Positions 16,920 through 25,112 of a stretch of DNA of 26,710 bases are shown here, in pieces. Source of the stretch: CAYNUJ01 sp964621225 (GTDB taxonomy: Bacteria; Bacteroidota; Ignavibacteria; Ignavibacteriales; Melioribacteraceae). Both the position numbers and the translations under genes were made by a program. The notes beneath the pieces were generated by a model, which had not been told where the DNA came from, ran no database searches, and was given only the letters and a program-made list of their open reading frames with translations. Position 1 is the first letter of the stretch. Each line of letters opens with the position of its first letter. The stretch lies in NCBI GenBank assembly GCA_964621225.1, contig CAZULK010000026.1:1-26710 (forward strand), read 5' to 3'.

Positions 16920-18565
16920 TAATAAATTCTCCTCCACTTCTGTACTATGGGATATCTTCTTCCGTAACCGAATGCTTTTTTAGAAACTCTAAGAACCGGT
17001 GCGGCTTGTTTCCTCTTAAATTCATTGGCATCAACCAATCGTAAAATTCTTCTAACCGTTTCCGGTTCGCCAAGAGCATCAACAATTTCATTAAATTCTT
17101 TATAGTCCTCTAAATACATCATTAAAATCTTATCGAGAAATTCATAAGGTGGAAGCGAATCCTGATCTGTTTGATTAGGACGGAGTTCTGCACTGGGAGC
17201 TTTTTCAATAATTTCGTGAGGAATTATTTCGCCGTTCCGGTTAATATAATTGGCAAGCTTGTATACTTGTGTTTTATACACATCAGCAATCACTCCCAAG
17301 GCTCCGTTCATATCCCCATAAAGGGTTGCATAACCACATGCAACTTCGGATTTATTTCCGGTTGTACACAACAAGTAATTAAACTTATTTGAGATTGCCA
17401 TCAAATAAAGCCCCCTGATCCTGGACTGAATATTTTCCTCTGCAACATTCTCAGGTGCATCACCAAAAACTGGTTTCAATTGCTTAAGAATTTCATCGAA
17501 TACCGGCTGTATGGAAACAGTATCATATTTAATTCCAAGATTTTGAATTAACTTCAAGGAATCGTCAATACTCCCCTTGCTTGAATATTTAGAAGGCATT
17601 AAAACAACGTGAACATTTTCTTTACCGAATGCTTGCACAGCAAGATAAGTTACGAGGGCTGAATCGATACCACCACTGAGCCCTATTAAGGCTTTTGTAA
17701 ATCCGGTTTTTTCCGCATAATCCCTTAAACCCAATATCAAAGCAGAATGTACTTCTTCCTCGAAAGAAGCCTCAATGTTATTAACGGGATCATTATCATT
17801 TTCGGTATCGAACACAAAGAAATCTTCTTCGTAAGCTTTACCTAATTTAACCAATTTGCCTTCTTTATTAAAGCACATGCTGCCGCCGTCGAAGATCAAA
17901 TCGGTTTGAGCACCTACACAACAAACATAAGCCAAAGGAAGATTATCTTTTCTGCAAAGAGTGGATAACATTTCGAAACGTTCCATCCTTCTTCCGTAAG
18001 CATAAGGGCTGGCGGAAATATTGATTAATACGGTAGCCCCTTTGTCTTCCAATCTTTGCACGGGATCTATTAAATACCTTCTCTTCTTCCAATAATCTGC
18101 ATCATTCCAAATATCTTCGCAGATAGAGATACCTAATAATTCACCTTTAAATTCATGGACATAAATTTCTTTTGCAGGTTCAAAATAACGGACTTCATCA
18201 AAAACATCGTAATTCGGCAATAGAGTCTTTTTCTGAACAAACTGAATTTTACCGTCATAGCAAAGGAGAGCAACATTATAAATTCCCGTTCCCACTTTAT
18301 CGAATTCTTCCCAAATGGAACCAAAGATCAATCCTGTTTCTGCAACTGTTTGGGAAGCAATTTCTTCGCTCATTCTAGCAACAGAATCTCGAAATTCTCT
18401 TTTCTCGATTAAATCCAGTGGAGGGTATCCGCATACTGCTAATTCGGGGAAGATTGCGAGGTCAGCTCCTTCATCAACCGCTTTCCTGTAACCGCTTAGT
18501 ATTTTATCTCTATTGCCTTCAATATCCCCAATTATAGGGTTAATCTGGCAGAGTGCAATTTTCAT
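16919..18565 (-). CDS. nadE: Glutamine-hydrolysing NAD+ synthase
   Basis: 548 residues, the length of two-domain NadE. The N-terminal nitrilase-type glutaminase (about 1-260) shows the triad E41 (FPELAVCGYPPLD), K113 (KKTLLPNYD) and C149 (GISICEDIW). The C-terminal ATP pyrophosphatase domain starts near 270, with SGGIDS (297-302) binding pyrophosphate. It amidates nicotinic acid adenine dinucleotide to NAD+ using glutamine and ATP. It is the first gene of a two-gene unit with dsbD, overlapping by one base. A Bacteroidota-like promoter precedes it. The functional link to dsbD is unclear beyond general redox metabolism. Confidence 0.95.
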   Translation of the reverse strand: MKIALCQINPIIGDIEGNRDKILSGYRKAVDEGADLAIFPELAVCGYPPLDLIEKREFRDSVARMSEEIASQTVAETGLIFGSIWEEFDKVGTGIYNVALLCYDGKIQFVQKKTLLPNYDVFDEVRYFEPAKEIYVHEFKGELLGISICEDIWNDADYWKKRRYLIDPVQRLEDKGATVLINISASPYAYGRRMERFEMLSTLCRKDNLPLAYVCCVGAQTDLIFDGGSMCFNKEGKLVKLGKAYEEDFFVFDTENDNDPVNNIEASFEEEVHSALILGLRDYAEKTGFTKALIGLSGGIDSALVTYLAVQAFGKENVHVVLMPSKYSSKGSIDDSLKLIQNLGIKYDTVSIQPVFDEILKQLKPVFGDAPENVAEENIQSRIRGLYLMAISNKFNYLLCTTGNKSEVACGYATLYGDMNGALGVIADVYKTQVYKLANYINRNGEIIPHEIIEKAPSAELRPNQTDQDSLPPYEFLDKILMMYLEDYKEFNEIVDALGEPETVRRILRLVDANEFKRKQAAPVLRVSKKAFGYGRRYPIVQKWRRIY

Positions 18566-18602
18566 TTAAGCTATAAAACAATTCAATTATTTTTTAAGTC
18601 GT

Positions 18603-18633
18603 CAAAAATATCGAAATTATTCTATTTAACAAA
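18603..18633 (-). promoter_or_regulatory. nadE: Bacteroidota-type promoter before nadE
   Basis: On the minus strand TTTG (18633-18630), exactly 19 bases, then TATTTTTG (18610-18603), an exact fit to TTTG-N19-TAnnTTTG, the Bacteroides housekeeping consensus. Transcription would begin about 30 bases before the nadE ATG. It is the best full promoter match seen in the window. The remainder of the divergent gap should also hold the pspC promoter; only a weak TAATTTTA at 18654-18661 was seen for it. Confidence 0.55.
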
Positions 18634-18722
18634 CAAAAATCGAACGTAGGCACTAATTTTAGACTAAGCGAAGAACAAATTGCAAAATCCTTCGTCTTAA
18701 GTGATGCAAACCGGAGGTGAAA

Positions 18723-19154
18723 ATGAAAAAATTATATCGATCCAGAAAAAATAAAGTACTTGGCGGAGTCTGCGGAGGATTGGGCGATTACTTTGATATC
18801 GACCCGGTTCTAATAAGAATAATTTTTGCTGTTGCTCTCATATTCCATGGATTTGGCGTTCTGGCTTATATAATCATGTGGATAATTGTTCCTGAGGAAC
18901 CATTTATTTTTCCCGGAACGAGCGGAGAATCGGATTCATTCAACGAAAACATAAAACCGGAAACCGATCCTCAATCATTTACCCCAACTCAATCGAATGA
19001 TACCGGACGGATGGTTGCTGGAATATTTTTAATTGCTTTCGGACTATTATTTTTGTCTCACAAATATTTGATGTTTTTCCATATTACCGACATTCTTCCG
19101 TTTGCATTGGTTGTGTTGGGAGTGTTGTTAATTATAAATTCGTTTAAGAGGTAA
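18723..19154 (+). CDS. PspC domain-containing membrane protein
   Basis: 143 residues from ATG 18723. GGAGG at 18713-18717 is correctly spaced for this ATG, whereas an upstream GTG at 18717 overlaps that ribosome site. The PspC domain (about 1-60) reads LYRSRKNKVLGGVCGGLGDYFDIDPVLIRIIF then a transmembrane helix (AYIIMWIIVPEEP). A linker rich in S/T/N/P follows, then two membrane segments (about 92-140) like the LiaF/DUF5668 type. PspC proteins respond to membrane stress. It stands 3 bases before a LiaF-like gene, so the two probably work together. No sigma factor or PspA gene is adjacent. Confidence 0.87.
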   Translation: MKKLYRSRKNKVLGGVCGGLGDYFDIDPVLIRIIFAVALIFHGFGVLAYIIMWIIVPEEPFIFPGTSGESDSFNENIKPETDPQSFTPTQSNDTGRMVAGIFLIAFGLLFLSHKYLMFFHITDILPFALVVLGVLLIINSFKR

Positions 19155-19157
19155 GTG

Positions 19158-20051
19158 ATGAAAACGAAACAATTATTCTGGGGCTTTATATTTATAACTA
19201 TTGGTTTTCTCTCCCTTTCGATAAAATATGATTGGGTATATATCAACTTTGATATGCTTACCGATCTATGGCCGGTCATTTTTATTCTTGGTGGAATTAT
19301 GGTCATCGCCAAAGATTCTAAACTACGACCTTTAATTGCAATACTATTCGGTATCGTAACGGCGGTTATTGTATTTTCTTTTGCTTATACTGCTTATCCC
19401 CATGAAGATGATTGGGATAAAGAGTTCATGGATTCTGATACTGAGCTTTCCTATGAATATAATGACCAATATAAATTTGCGGATCTAACCATCAATGGAG
19501 GCGTCGGAGAATTTTTGATTTCGGGAACCACCGAAGAATTGTACGAAGCATCTCCGAATGGAATTTTTCAATTATATGAAGTTGAAGTAGATAAAGAGGA
19601 TAATACAGCACGAATTAACTTTGATTTGGGAGATAATGTAAATTTCGATACTGAAGTAAAAAACAAGTTGCATCTGAAATTAAACGAAGAACCGGTCTGG
19701 AGTTTTGAATTAAACCTTGGTGCGGCTAATTCCATGTTTAATTTGGAAGACTTTAAAGTGAAAAAAATTGATTTATCTACCGGCGCTACCAATACTGTTA
19801 TAAAATTAGGCGACCGCCAGAAAAGAACAAATATTCATATTGAGATGGGTGCCGCTCATGTTGAATTGAAAATTCCTGAAGATGCCGGTTGCAGAGTAGT
19901 CTCGTCTTCGTTATTGGTGATAAAAGATCTTCCCGGATTTATCAAACAGTCGGATGGGAATTATGAAACTAAAAATTTTGAAGACGCTAACCAGAAAGTT
20001 TTTGTAGATATCGAAGGTGGACTTGCTAATTTTGAGGTTGTGAGGTACTGA
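19158..20051 (+). CDS. LiaF-like membrane protein (DUF5668 N-terminus, beta-helical C-terminus)
   Basis: 297 residues from ATG 19158, with AGAGG 6 bases upstream; a GTG directly before it is the less likely start. Three to four hydrophobic segments (about 5-75) match the DUF5668/LiaF N-terminal part. The rest is soluble and repetitive (LTINGGVGEFLISG, LNLGAANSMFNL, IDLSTGATNTVIKLG, IEMGAAHVELKIP), the beta-rich pattern of LiaF/toast-rack C-terminal domains, which should lie outside or at the membrane. LiaF proteins control envelope-stress signalling in Firmicutes; the role here is inferred. It belongs with the preceding PspC gene. The 39-base gap after it has no clear terminator. Confidence 0.75.
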   Translation: MKTKQLFWGFIFITIGFLSLSIKYDWVYINFDMLTDLWPVIFILGGIMVIAKDSKLRPLIAILFGIVTAVIVFSFAYTAYPHEDDWDKEFMDSDTELSYEYNDQYKFADLTINGGVGEFLISGTTEELYEASPNGIFQLYEVEVDKEDNTARINFDLGDNVNFDTEVKNKLHLKLNEEPVWSFELNLGAANSMFNLEDFKVKKIDLSTGATNTVIKLGDRQKRTNIHIEMGAAHVELKIPEDAGCRVVSSSLLVIKDLPGFIKQSDGNYETKNFEDANQKVFVDIEGGLANFEVVRY

Positions 20052-20090
20052 TTTTTTACTTATTGACTTAAATTAAATTGAACTAAAAGT

Positions 20091-20333
20091 TTATTTAACC
20101 GAATCCTTCAATCTCTCCGCAATCCAAATTTTAATAATTGATTGCCTGGTTACGCCTAACCTTCTCGCTTCCATGTCAAGTGATTCTACCATCCATAAAG
20201 GAAAATCAACATTTACTCTCTTTTGATCCCTTTCAGGACGAATAGCATTCTCAACATCCAAATATTCACCGATATCTTCATTGTTATCGAATTTCCTGTC
20301 AAATTCTTCTGCTTTCATAAATTTCTTTTTCAT
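20091..20333 (-). CDS. CopG/BrnA-like ribbon-helix-helix protein
   Basis: 80 residues from ATG 20333. This start overlaps the MGMT stop as ATGA and has AAAGGA upstream; the longer reading (MGSKGN...) runs into the MGMT gene. MKAEEFDRKFDNNEDIGEYLD leads to a ribbon-helix-helix fold (about 44-78: KRVNVDFPLWMVESLDMEARRLGVTRQSIIKIWIAERL). This is the CopG-family antitoxin pattern, usually paired with a BrnT-like toxin. No toxin gene lies next to it; the neighbour is an alkyltransferase. It may be an orphan antitoxin or a regulator of its own operon. Confidence 0.8.
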   Translation of the reverse strand: MKKKFMKAEEFDRKFDNNEDIGEYLDVENAIRPERDQKRVNVDFPLWMVESLDMEARRLGVTRQSIIKIWIAERLKDSVK

Positions 20334-20653
20334 ATTTCCTTTGGATCCCAAAAATACTTTTCCAACAAAACATTTCCGTCTTTGTCGAACTCAACCCCTT
20401 CAGATTCGAGTAAATCGTGCATAAGATTTGGGTCCCCGAAATGAATTTTTCCCGTAAGTGCCCCAAACCGATTTACAACTCTGTGGCATGGCAGGTTCGA
20501 ATGCTTAGCGGAATTCAAAGCCCAACCGACTGTGCGTGCGGCTGATTTTATCCCGCAGAACTCGGCAATAGCTCCGTAAGTTGTAACTTTACCATAGGGT
20601 ATTCTGGCTACAACATCGTAAACTTTATCGAAGAAGTCGGAATTTTTACTCAT
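20330..20653 (-). CDS. MGMT-family DNA alkyltransferase-like protein
   Basis: 107 residues, a stand-alone C-terminal MGMT domain. IPYGKVTTYGAIAEFCG (about 18-34) and ARTVGWAL (39-46) are the DNA-binding helix-turn-helix and finger. LPCHRVV (54-60) keeps the reactive Cys56, unlike ATL proteins where it is Trp, so transfer of an O6-alkyl group is possible. The usual N-terminal domain of Ada/Ogt is missing, as in many short MGMT proteins, so repair activity is likely but not certain. It shares ATGA with the downstream ribbon-helix-helix gene. Confidence 0.85.
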   Translation of the reverse strand: MSKNSDFFDKVYDVVARIPYGKVTTYGAIAEFCGIKSAARTVGWALNSAKHSNLPCHRVVNRFGALTGKIHFGDPNLMHDLLESEGVEFDKDGNVLLEKYFWDPKEI

Positions 20654-20680
20654 GATTGAATTTGTATGATTTAGAAAAGA

Positions 20681-20699
20681 GGCAAGAATAATTCTTGCC
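20681..20699 (-). terminator. Short hairpin after prfB, possible terminator
   Basis: GGCAAGAA and TTCTTGCC form an 8-bp stem with a 3-base loop, starting 5 bases after the prfB stop. On the minus strand it is followed by TCTTTTCTAAAT. It may partly end prfB transcription before the MGMT gene. A related half-site GGCAAGAACAAT occurs near 105-116. Confidence 0.5.
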
Positions 20700-20704
20700 C
20701 CAAC

Positions 20705-21806
20705 TTAATTTTTTGAGTACATCAAAAGAAATTGTTTAATAAAATCATCAATTTCACCGTCCATAACTTTTTGTACATCGGAAGTTTCATGGTTTGTCCG
20801 GTGATCTTTAACCATATTGTAGGGATGAAATACATAAGAGCGGATTTGACTTCCCCACTCAATTTTCATTTTATTCTTTTCTATTTCATCCATCTCGGCT
20901 TCTTGTTTCTTCAATTCTTCTTGATATAACTTTGCTTTCAAAAGTTTGAGAGCATTAGTTTTATTCTGCAGCTGACTTCTTTCACTTTGGCAAGCGGCAA
21001 CAATTCCGGTTGGAACGTGGGTAATTCTCACGGCGGTTTCCACTTTGTTCACATTCTGACCACCTTTACCACCTGAACGGAAAGTATCAATTTTAAGATC
21101 GGCTGGATTAATATCAATCTCAATAGAATCATCAACTTCAGGCATCACAAATACCGAAGCAAAAGATGTGTGTCTTCTTTTATTACTGTCGAAGGGAGAA
21201 ATTCTAACCAAGCGGTGTACGCCAATTTCTGCCTTCAAATAACCGAATGCAAAATCACCTATAACTTCTATTGTTGCTGACTTTATTCCAGCGCCGTCAC
21301 CATCAAGTCTGTCAAGCAGAGTCATTTTGAATCCGTTTCTTTCTCCCCAACGGAAATACATTCTCATCAACATTTCCGCCCAATCTTGTGCTTCCGTTCC
21401 ACCTGCACCACTATGAATGGTAAGTATACAATTCCTCGCATCATCCTTACCCGAAAGCATACTCTTGAACTCGGCTTTGTCGAATTCAGATTTTAATTTA
21501 TTCAATTCTCTTTCAACATCGGAAATGTATTGCTCATCATCTTCCATTTCGGCTATTTGAATAAATTCGTCCAGTTCATCTGCAGAGGATTTTAGTTTCT
21601 TGTAAATATCAACCCAGCTTTGAAGGAGTTTTATTTTTTGAAGTACGTTCTGAGCATTTTGTTGATCGTTCCAAAAATCGGATTCCTCCGATTTGGCTTG
21701 AAGGGATTCAATTTCTTTTATCTTCGCATCAACGTCAAAGATAACCTCGTAGATTTTCTATCTTTTCAACTAATTCACTTAATTCTTTTTTATATTCATC
21801 AAACAT
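20705..21806 (-). CDS. prfB: Peptide chain release factor 2, expressed by programmed +1 frameshift
   Basis: The gene starts at ATG 21806 (GAGGT upstream). The first 23 codons end in CTT, then an in-frame TGA at 21737-21735. Skipping one base (T 21737) continues as GAC GTT GAT... without interruption to the stop at 20705, giving about 366 residues, the normal RF2 length. SPFDS in the middle is the RF2 tripeptide region (SPF) that reads UGA/UAA stops, and GGKGGQNVN is the GGQ peptidyl-release loop. Read without the shift the gene seems truncated at its N-terminus (an internal ATG at 21547). It ends synthesis at UGA/UAA and controls its own level through the frameshift. Confidence 0.95.
21734..21749 (-). 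promoter_or_regulatory. prfB: RF2 programmed +1 frameshift site
   Basis: On the minus strand: CGAGG (21749-21745), four bases TTAT, then CTT TGA C (21740-21734). CTT in the P site slips to TTT when RF2 is scarce, giving GAC as the next codon. The SD-like CGAGG just upstream fits the known stimulatory element. Two TGA triplets follow within nine bases of the slip site in the unshifted frame (TGA CGT TGA), so unshifted ribosomes cannot escape. Confidence 0.93.
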
Positions 21807-21835
21807 CGTTACCTCAATTTCAAAATTTAAGAGAG

Positions 21836-21843
21836 CAAAAATA
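21836..21843 (-). promoter_or_regulatory. prfB: Candidate -7 element for prfB
   Basis: TATTTTTG, an exact TAnnTTTG, lies on the minus strand 29 bases before the prfB start, in the 44-base gap after the AtuA small gene. A TTGG 21 bases further upstream is a poor -33 match. Confidence 0.4.
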
Positions 21844-21850
21844 GATAATT

Positions 21851-22168
21851 TTATTCATCAATTTCCAATTCCATTCTCAACAGCGCTGCAGCTAATGTTT
21901 TCCCTTGAGCATCATGTTTTAAGGAAACTGTTCCGCCTCCACCCAAAGTGTTGTGAAGCAAAAAGTTCAAGGCCTTTATATTCGGCAATTCAAATCTTTC
22001 TACCTCGCCTAAACAAATTCCTTCGAAATGCTTCTTAACTCTCTCTTCAGTTAAATATTTTTTAATGATTTCGTACCCTTTATCGTCGTAGGCAATTATA
22101 CCTACGTTTGCGGCATCGCCTTTATCTCCGCTTCTTCCGTGACAAATATCTTTTAATTTTATTTTCAT
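21851..22168 (-). CDS. AtuA-like small protein (C-terminal AtuA domain as separate gene)
   Basis: 105 residues. IKLKDICHGRSGDKGDAANVGIIAYDD at the start and PNIKALNFLLHNTLGGGGTVSLKHDAQGKTLAAALLRME at the end match the domain found at the C-terminus of longer AtuA proteins. It starts two bases after the stop of the large AtuA gene (TAA TC ATG) with GGAG 8 bases upstream, so the two are translated together. Function of this domain is not established; in pseudomonads Atu proteins take part in acyclic terpene breakdown. No other Atu genes are nearby. Confidence 0.8.
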   Translation of the reverse strand: MKIKLKDICHGRSGDKGDAANVGIIAYDDKGYEIIKKYLTEERVKKHFEGICLGEVERFELPNIKALNFLLHNTLGGGGTVSLKHDAQGKTLAAALLRMELEIDE

Positions 22169-22170
22169 GA

Positions 22171-23538
22171 TTATAACTCCAAAATTTCTACTTTCGGTTC
22201 AACTAAATTTTTTGGTATCAATGCCGGCCAGTAAGCAACAACGTCACTTGGTTTGGGCGCTCCGCCGGCAAATCCAGTTACACTCGGAGGTCCGGTCAAT
22301 ATCAATGGCGCAATCTCTCTACCGAATCTTTTTACAGAATTATAATCGTGAGAGCGAACAGCCACTCGGAGTACTACTTCGTTAATATCATCTTCATTTA
22401 AATCCTTTGACAATGGACCGTGACAAGAATCGAAACCGACAAATTCAGTTCTTATCTCATCGAATTCGAGTCCTAAATCTTCCAATCTTTGCTTCAATAT
22501 TTTACCCGCTGTTTTTGCTTTGGTTAATGCTTGAGGCCAGGAATAGGTCAATGTACCCACTGCGGAATAACCATCAGCATAAGCGCAAGATACTTTATAG
22601 AATTCAGTTGCGGGAAATCCTTTTATACCGCTTACTTTAACTCTGTTCTCCCCTTCTTGGTTTAATTGAATTGATGTGAAGTCTGCTACACAATCGGGTG
22701 TGATATATTCCTTGGGGTCTCCAATTTCATAAACCAATTGTTCAGAAATTGTATCTACAGTTACTAATCCACCTAAGGATTCATGTTTGGTAATCACAAA
22801 TTCCCCGTTGGGATAAGCTTCGCAAATTGGAAAACCGATGTTCGCCATGTCCGGAACATCTTCCCAATTCCCCAAAAAATTTCCTCCGGTAGCTTGAGCC
22901 CCGCATTCTAAAATATGTCCGGCAACAGTGCCTGCCGACATTAAATCAAAATTATCTTTTTCCCAACCAAATTCATAAATCATAGGTGCAAGTGTCAATC
23001 CGGTATCTGTTGTTCTTCCCGTAATTACAACGTCGGCACCTTTTTGTAATGCTTCTACAATGGGGAAAGCACCGAAATAAACATTAGCACTGAGCAATTC
23101 ATCTTTAACCGGAATGATCGATTCGCCTGTTTCCATATTATTCAGTTCACATCCCGCATCGATAATTTCATCAATTCTATCCTTAATATTATCTCCCAAA
23201 ACCACGGCTAATTTCAGATCTGTAATACCAACTTTTTTTGCAGATTCTATTACAGCCTTGGCGCAGGCAACCGGATTCACACCACCACCGTTAGTAATTA
23301 CTTTAATCCCTTTTTCTTTACATATCGGTAAGATTCTTTCCATCAACGGTGGAATGTCGCGGGCATATCCCATTTCGGGATTTTTATTTTTTTGTTTTTG
23401 GAGTATAGACATTGTTACTTCGGCGAGATAATCCATCACCAAATAGTCTACATCTCCTTCTGTAACTTGCTTATACGGGGCTTCAATTAGATCTCCCCAA
23501 AAACCTTGTCCGGATGCAATTCTAATTTTTTCTTTCAT
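22171..23538 (-). CDS. AtuA-family (DUF1446) protein
   Basis: 455 residues. IRIASGQGFWGDLIEAPYKQ at the start, KGIKVITNGGGVNPVACAKAV, GADVVITGRTTDTGLTLAPM and ECGAQATGGNF are the conserved blocks of the DUF1446/AtuA N-terminal domain. The protein is cytoplasmic by composition, with no signal peptide. The family is linked by genetics to acyclic terpene use in Pseudomonas, but the chemical step is not clear and most members are uncharacterised. The gene overlaps the miaA end by 17 bases and is followed by the small AtuA-domain gene. A role tied to tRNA modification or acyl metabolism would be speculation. Confidence 0.85.
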   Translation of the reverse strand: MKEKIRIASGQGFWGDLIEAPYKQVTEGDVDYLVMDYLAEVTMSILQKQKNKNPEMGYARDIPPLMERILPICKEKGIKVITNGGGVNPVACAKAVIESAKKVGITDLKLAVVLGDNIKDRIDEIIDAGCELNNMETGESIIPVKDELLSANVYFGAFPIVEALQKGADVVITGRTTDTGLTLAPMIYEFGWEKDNFDLMSAGTVAGHILECGAQATGGNFLGNWEDVPDMANIGFPICEAYPNGEFVITKHESLGGLVTVDTISEQLVYEIGDPKEYITPDCVADFTSIQLNQEGENRVKVSGIKGFPATEFYKVSCAYADGYSAVGTLTYSWPQALTKAKTAGKILKQRLEDLGLEFDEIRTEFVGFDSCHGPLSKDLNEDDINEVVLRVAVRSHDYNSVKRFGREIAPLILTGPPSVTGFAGGAPKPSDVVAYWPALIPKNLVEPKVEILEL

Positions 23539-24463
23539 CTTCTCTTCTTATTCTGTTAACAATTTCATTTATTATATTTGAAAAATCTTCTTCGTTATGA
23601 ATATCGAACCACTCGATTCTTTCGTCTTTGTTGAACCAAGTAAATTGTCTTTTTGCGTAACGACGAGTATTTCTTTTAATTAATTCCTTCGCTCTTTCCA
23701 ATGTAATTTCACCGTGAAAATATGAAAATATTTCCTTATATCCCACAGTGTTCAGTGAATTTATACTATCGTCTAATCCTTTGTCAAATAATTCTTTTAC
23801 TTCATCAACCAAACCAGCCTCGAACATAAAATCCACTCTCTCCTCTATCCTTCGATACAATTTTTCTCTTTCCCATCTCAATCCAAATTGAATGAAATCA
23901 AAATCTAATTTTCGTTCATGCTTTTTTTGTAAAGTCAATATCGATTCACCGGTAGTTAATTTTACTTCCAAGGCTCGAATTACTCTCTTCCAATTTTGAG
24001 GTAACATTTTTCCGGCAACTTCGGGATCCAGTTTCATTAACTTGGAATACATAAACTCATTTCCATGCTTTTCCCTTTCATCCATTAACTTCTGTCTAAT
24101 CTCGAAATTTATTTCTCCTTCGTCAAAAATACCGTCAACCAATGCCCTAATATACAAACCTGAACCACCGGTAACTATCGGTTGTTTTCCATTTTCATAA
24201 ATATTGTTGATAATTTTAATAGCTTCCTTCTCGAACATACTTGCGTTAAAATAGTCTTCCAGTTCAAGGAAATCAATTAAATGATGTTTTACTGTGCCGG
24301 TCTCCTCGGCAGTAGGTTTGGCAGTTCCGATATTTATGTGCTTGTAAAATTGACGGGAGTCAGCGGATATAATCTCTCCGTTGAGCAAGCGTGCCAATTC
24401 GATGCAGAATTTTGTTTTACCCGATGCAGTTGGAGCGACAATAACAATTACTTTCCGTCCCAA
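23522..24463 (-). CDS. miaA: tRNA dimethylallyltransferase
   Basis: 313 residues. P-loop APTASGKT (10-17), SADSRQFYKHINIGTAKP (34-50), and KHHLIDFLE plus TGGSGLYIRALVDG blocks are diagnostic of MiaA. RNTRRYAKRQFTWFNKD near the end is the tRNA-binding part. It transfers a dimethylallyl group to N6 of A37 in tRNAs that read UNN codons. The start is a TTG at 24463, overlapping pcm by 16 bases; no ATG is available between the upstream in-frame codons and the P-loop, so TTG is the best choice but the exact start is uncertain. The AtuA gene follows with overlap. Confidence 0.94.
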   Translation of the reverse strand: MGRKVIVIVAPTASGKTKFCIELARLLNGEIISADSRQFYKHINIGTAKPTAEETGTVKHHLIDFLELEDYFNASMFEKEAIKIINNIYENGKQPIVTGGSGLYIRALVDGIFDEGEINFEIRQKLMDEREKHGNEFMYSKLMKLDPEVAGKMLPQNWKRVIRALEVKLTTGESILTLQKKHERKLDFDFIQFGLRWEREKLYRRIEERVDFMFEAGLVDEVKELFDKGLDDSINSLNTVGYKEIFSYFHGEITLERAKELIKRNTRRYAKRQFTWFNKDERIEWFDIHNEEDFSNIINEIVNRIRREDERKN

Positions 24464-25086
24464 CCTTCTTTCCCTATGAGTGGTACAAATTTGAAATTAG
24501 GTTTTTCGACAATTGAGAAATTTTCTTCATCTATTCGTGTAACAATTTTCAATGTTTGGCTTTGTCTATCTCCTACGGGAATAACCAATTTCCCTCCAAC
24601 TCTCAACTGTTTCAAAAGAGAATTTGGGATTTTGGGAGCTCCGGCAGTAACTATAATTCCATCATACGGAGAATATTCTTCCCATCCTATTGTACCGTCA
24701 CCACATCTCAACGCAGCTCTAATCCCGATCTGATCGAAAAGTTTTTGAGTTTTCAAATGAAGATTATCATTCCTTTCAATAGAAAAAACACGAACTCCCA
24801 TTTGAGATAGAATTGCTGCCTGATATCCTGAACCGGTACCAATTTCCAAGACCTTATCTCCCTCCTTCACTTGCAAAGCTTGAGTCATAAATGCAACAGT
24901 ATATGGTTGGGATATAGTTTGATCGTGTCCAATAGGCAGGGCAATATCTTCGTATGCATGATGTATCATAGCAGGTTGTACAAAAAGATGCCTCTCCACT
25001 TTACCGATAGCGGAAAGAACATTTTCGTCGGTGATTCCTTTCTTTCTTAATTTTTGAACTAATTCTTCTCTTTCAGTTTCGTACAT
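24448..25086 (-). CDS. pcm: Protein-L-isoaspartate O-methyltransferase
   Basis: 212 residues, the normal length. VERHLFVQPAM and YEDIALPIGHDQTISQPYTVAFMTQAL are the family blocks for isoaspartyl substrate binding; VLEIGTGSGYQAAIL (79-93) is the SAM motif I, and PYDGIIVTAGAPKIPNSLLKQLRVGGKLVIPVG is the later methyltransferase core. It methylates isoaspartyl residues in damaged proteins, starting their repair. First gene of the pcm-miaA-atuA string, divergent from the UPF0316 gene with 59 bases between. AAGG stands 8 bases before the ATG. Confidence 0.95.
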   Translation of the reverse strand: MYETEREELVQKLRKKGITDENVLSAIGKVERHLFVQPAMIHHAYEDIALPIGHDQTISQPYTVAFMTQALQVKEGDKVLEIGTGSGYQAAILSQMGVRVFSIERNDNLHLKTQKLFDQIGIRAALRCGDGTIGWEEYSPYDGIIVTAGAPKIPNSLLKQLRVGGKLVIPVGDRQSQTLKIVTRIDEENFSIVEKPNFKFVPLIGKEGWDGK

Positions 25087-25112
25087 TTATAAACCTTAAT
25101 TAAATTGGCAGA

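Noticed and set aside
18662..18700. Imperfect inverted repeat GCGAAG...CTTCGTCTT before pspC
   Set aside because: The stem is short, with a bulge and a long AT-rich loop; chance is likely in this composition.
20330..20653. Possibility that the MGMT-like protein is an ATL (non-repairing) protein
   Set aside because: ATL proteins replace the reactive cysteine, whereas LPCHRVV keeps Cys56.
24281..24733. A 150-codon plus-strand frame across pcm and miaA
   Set aside because: Both genes on the other strand are clear family members, so this is a shadow frame.
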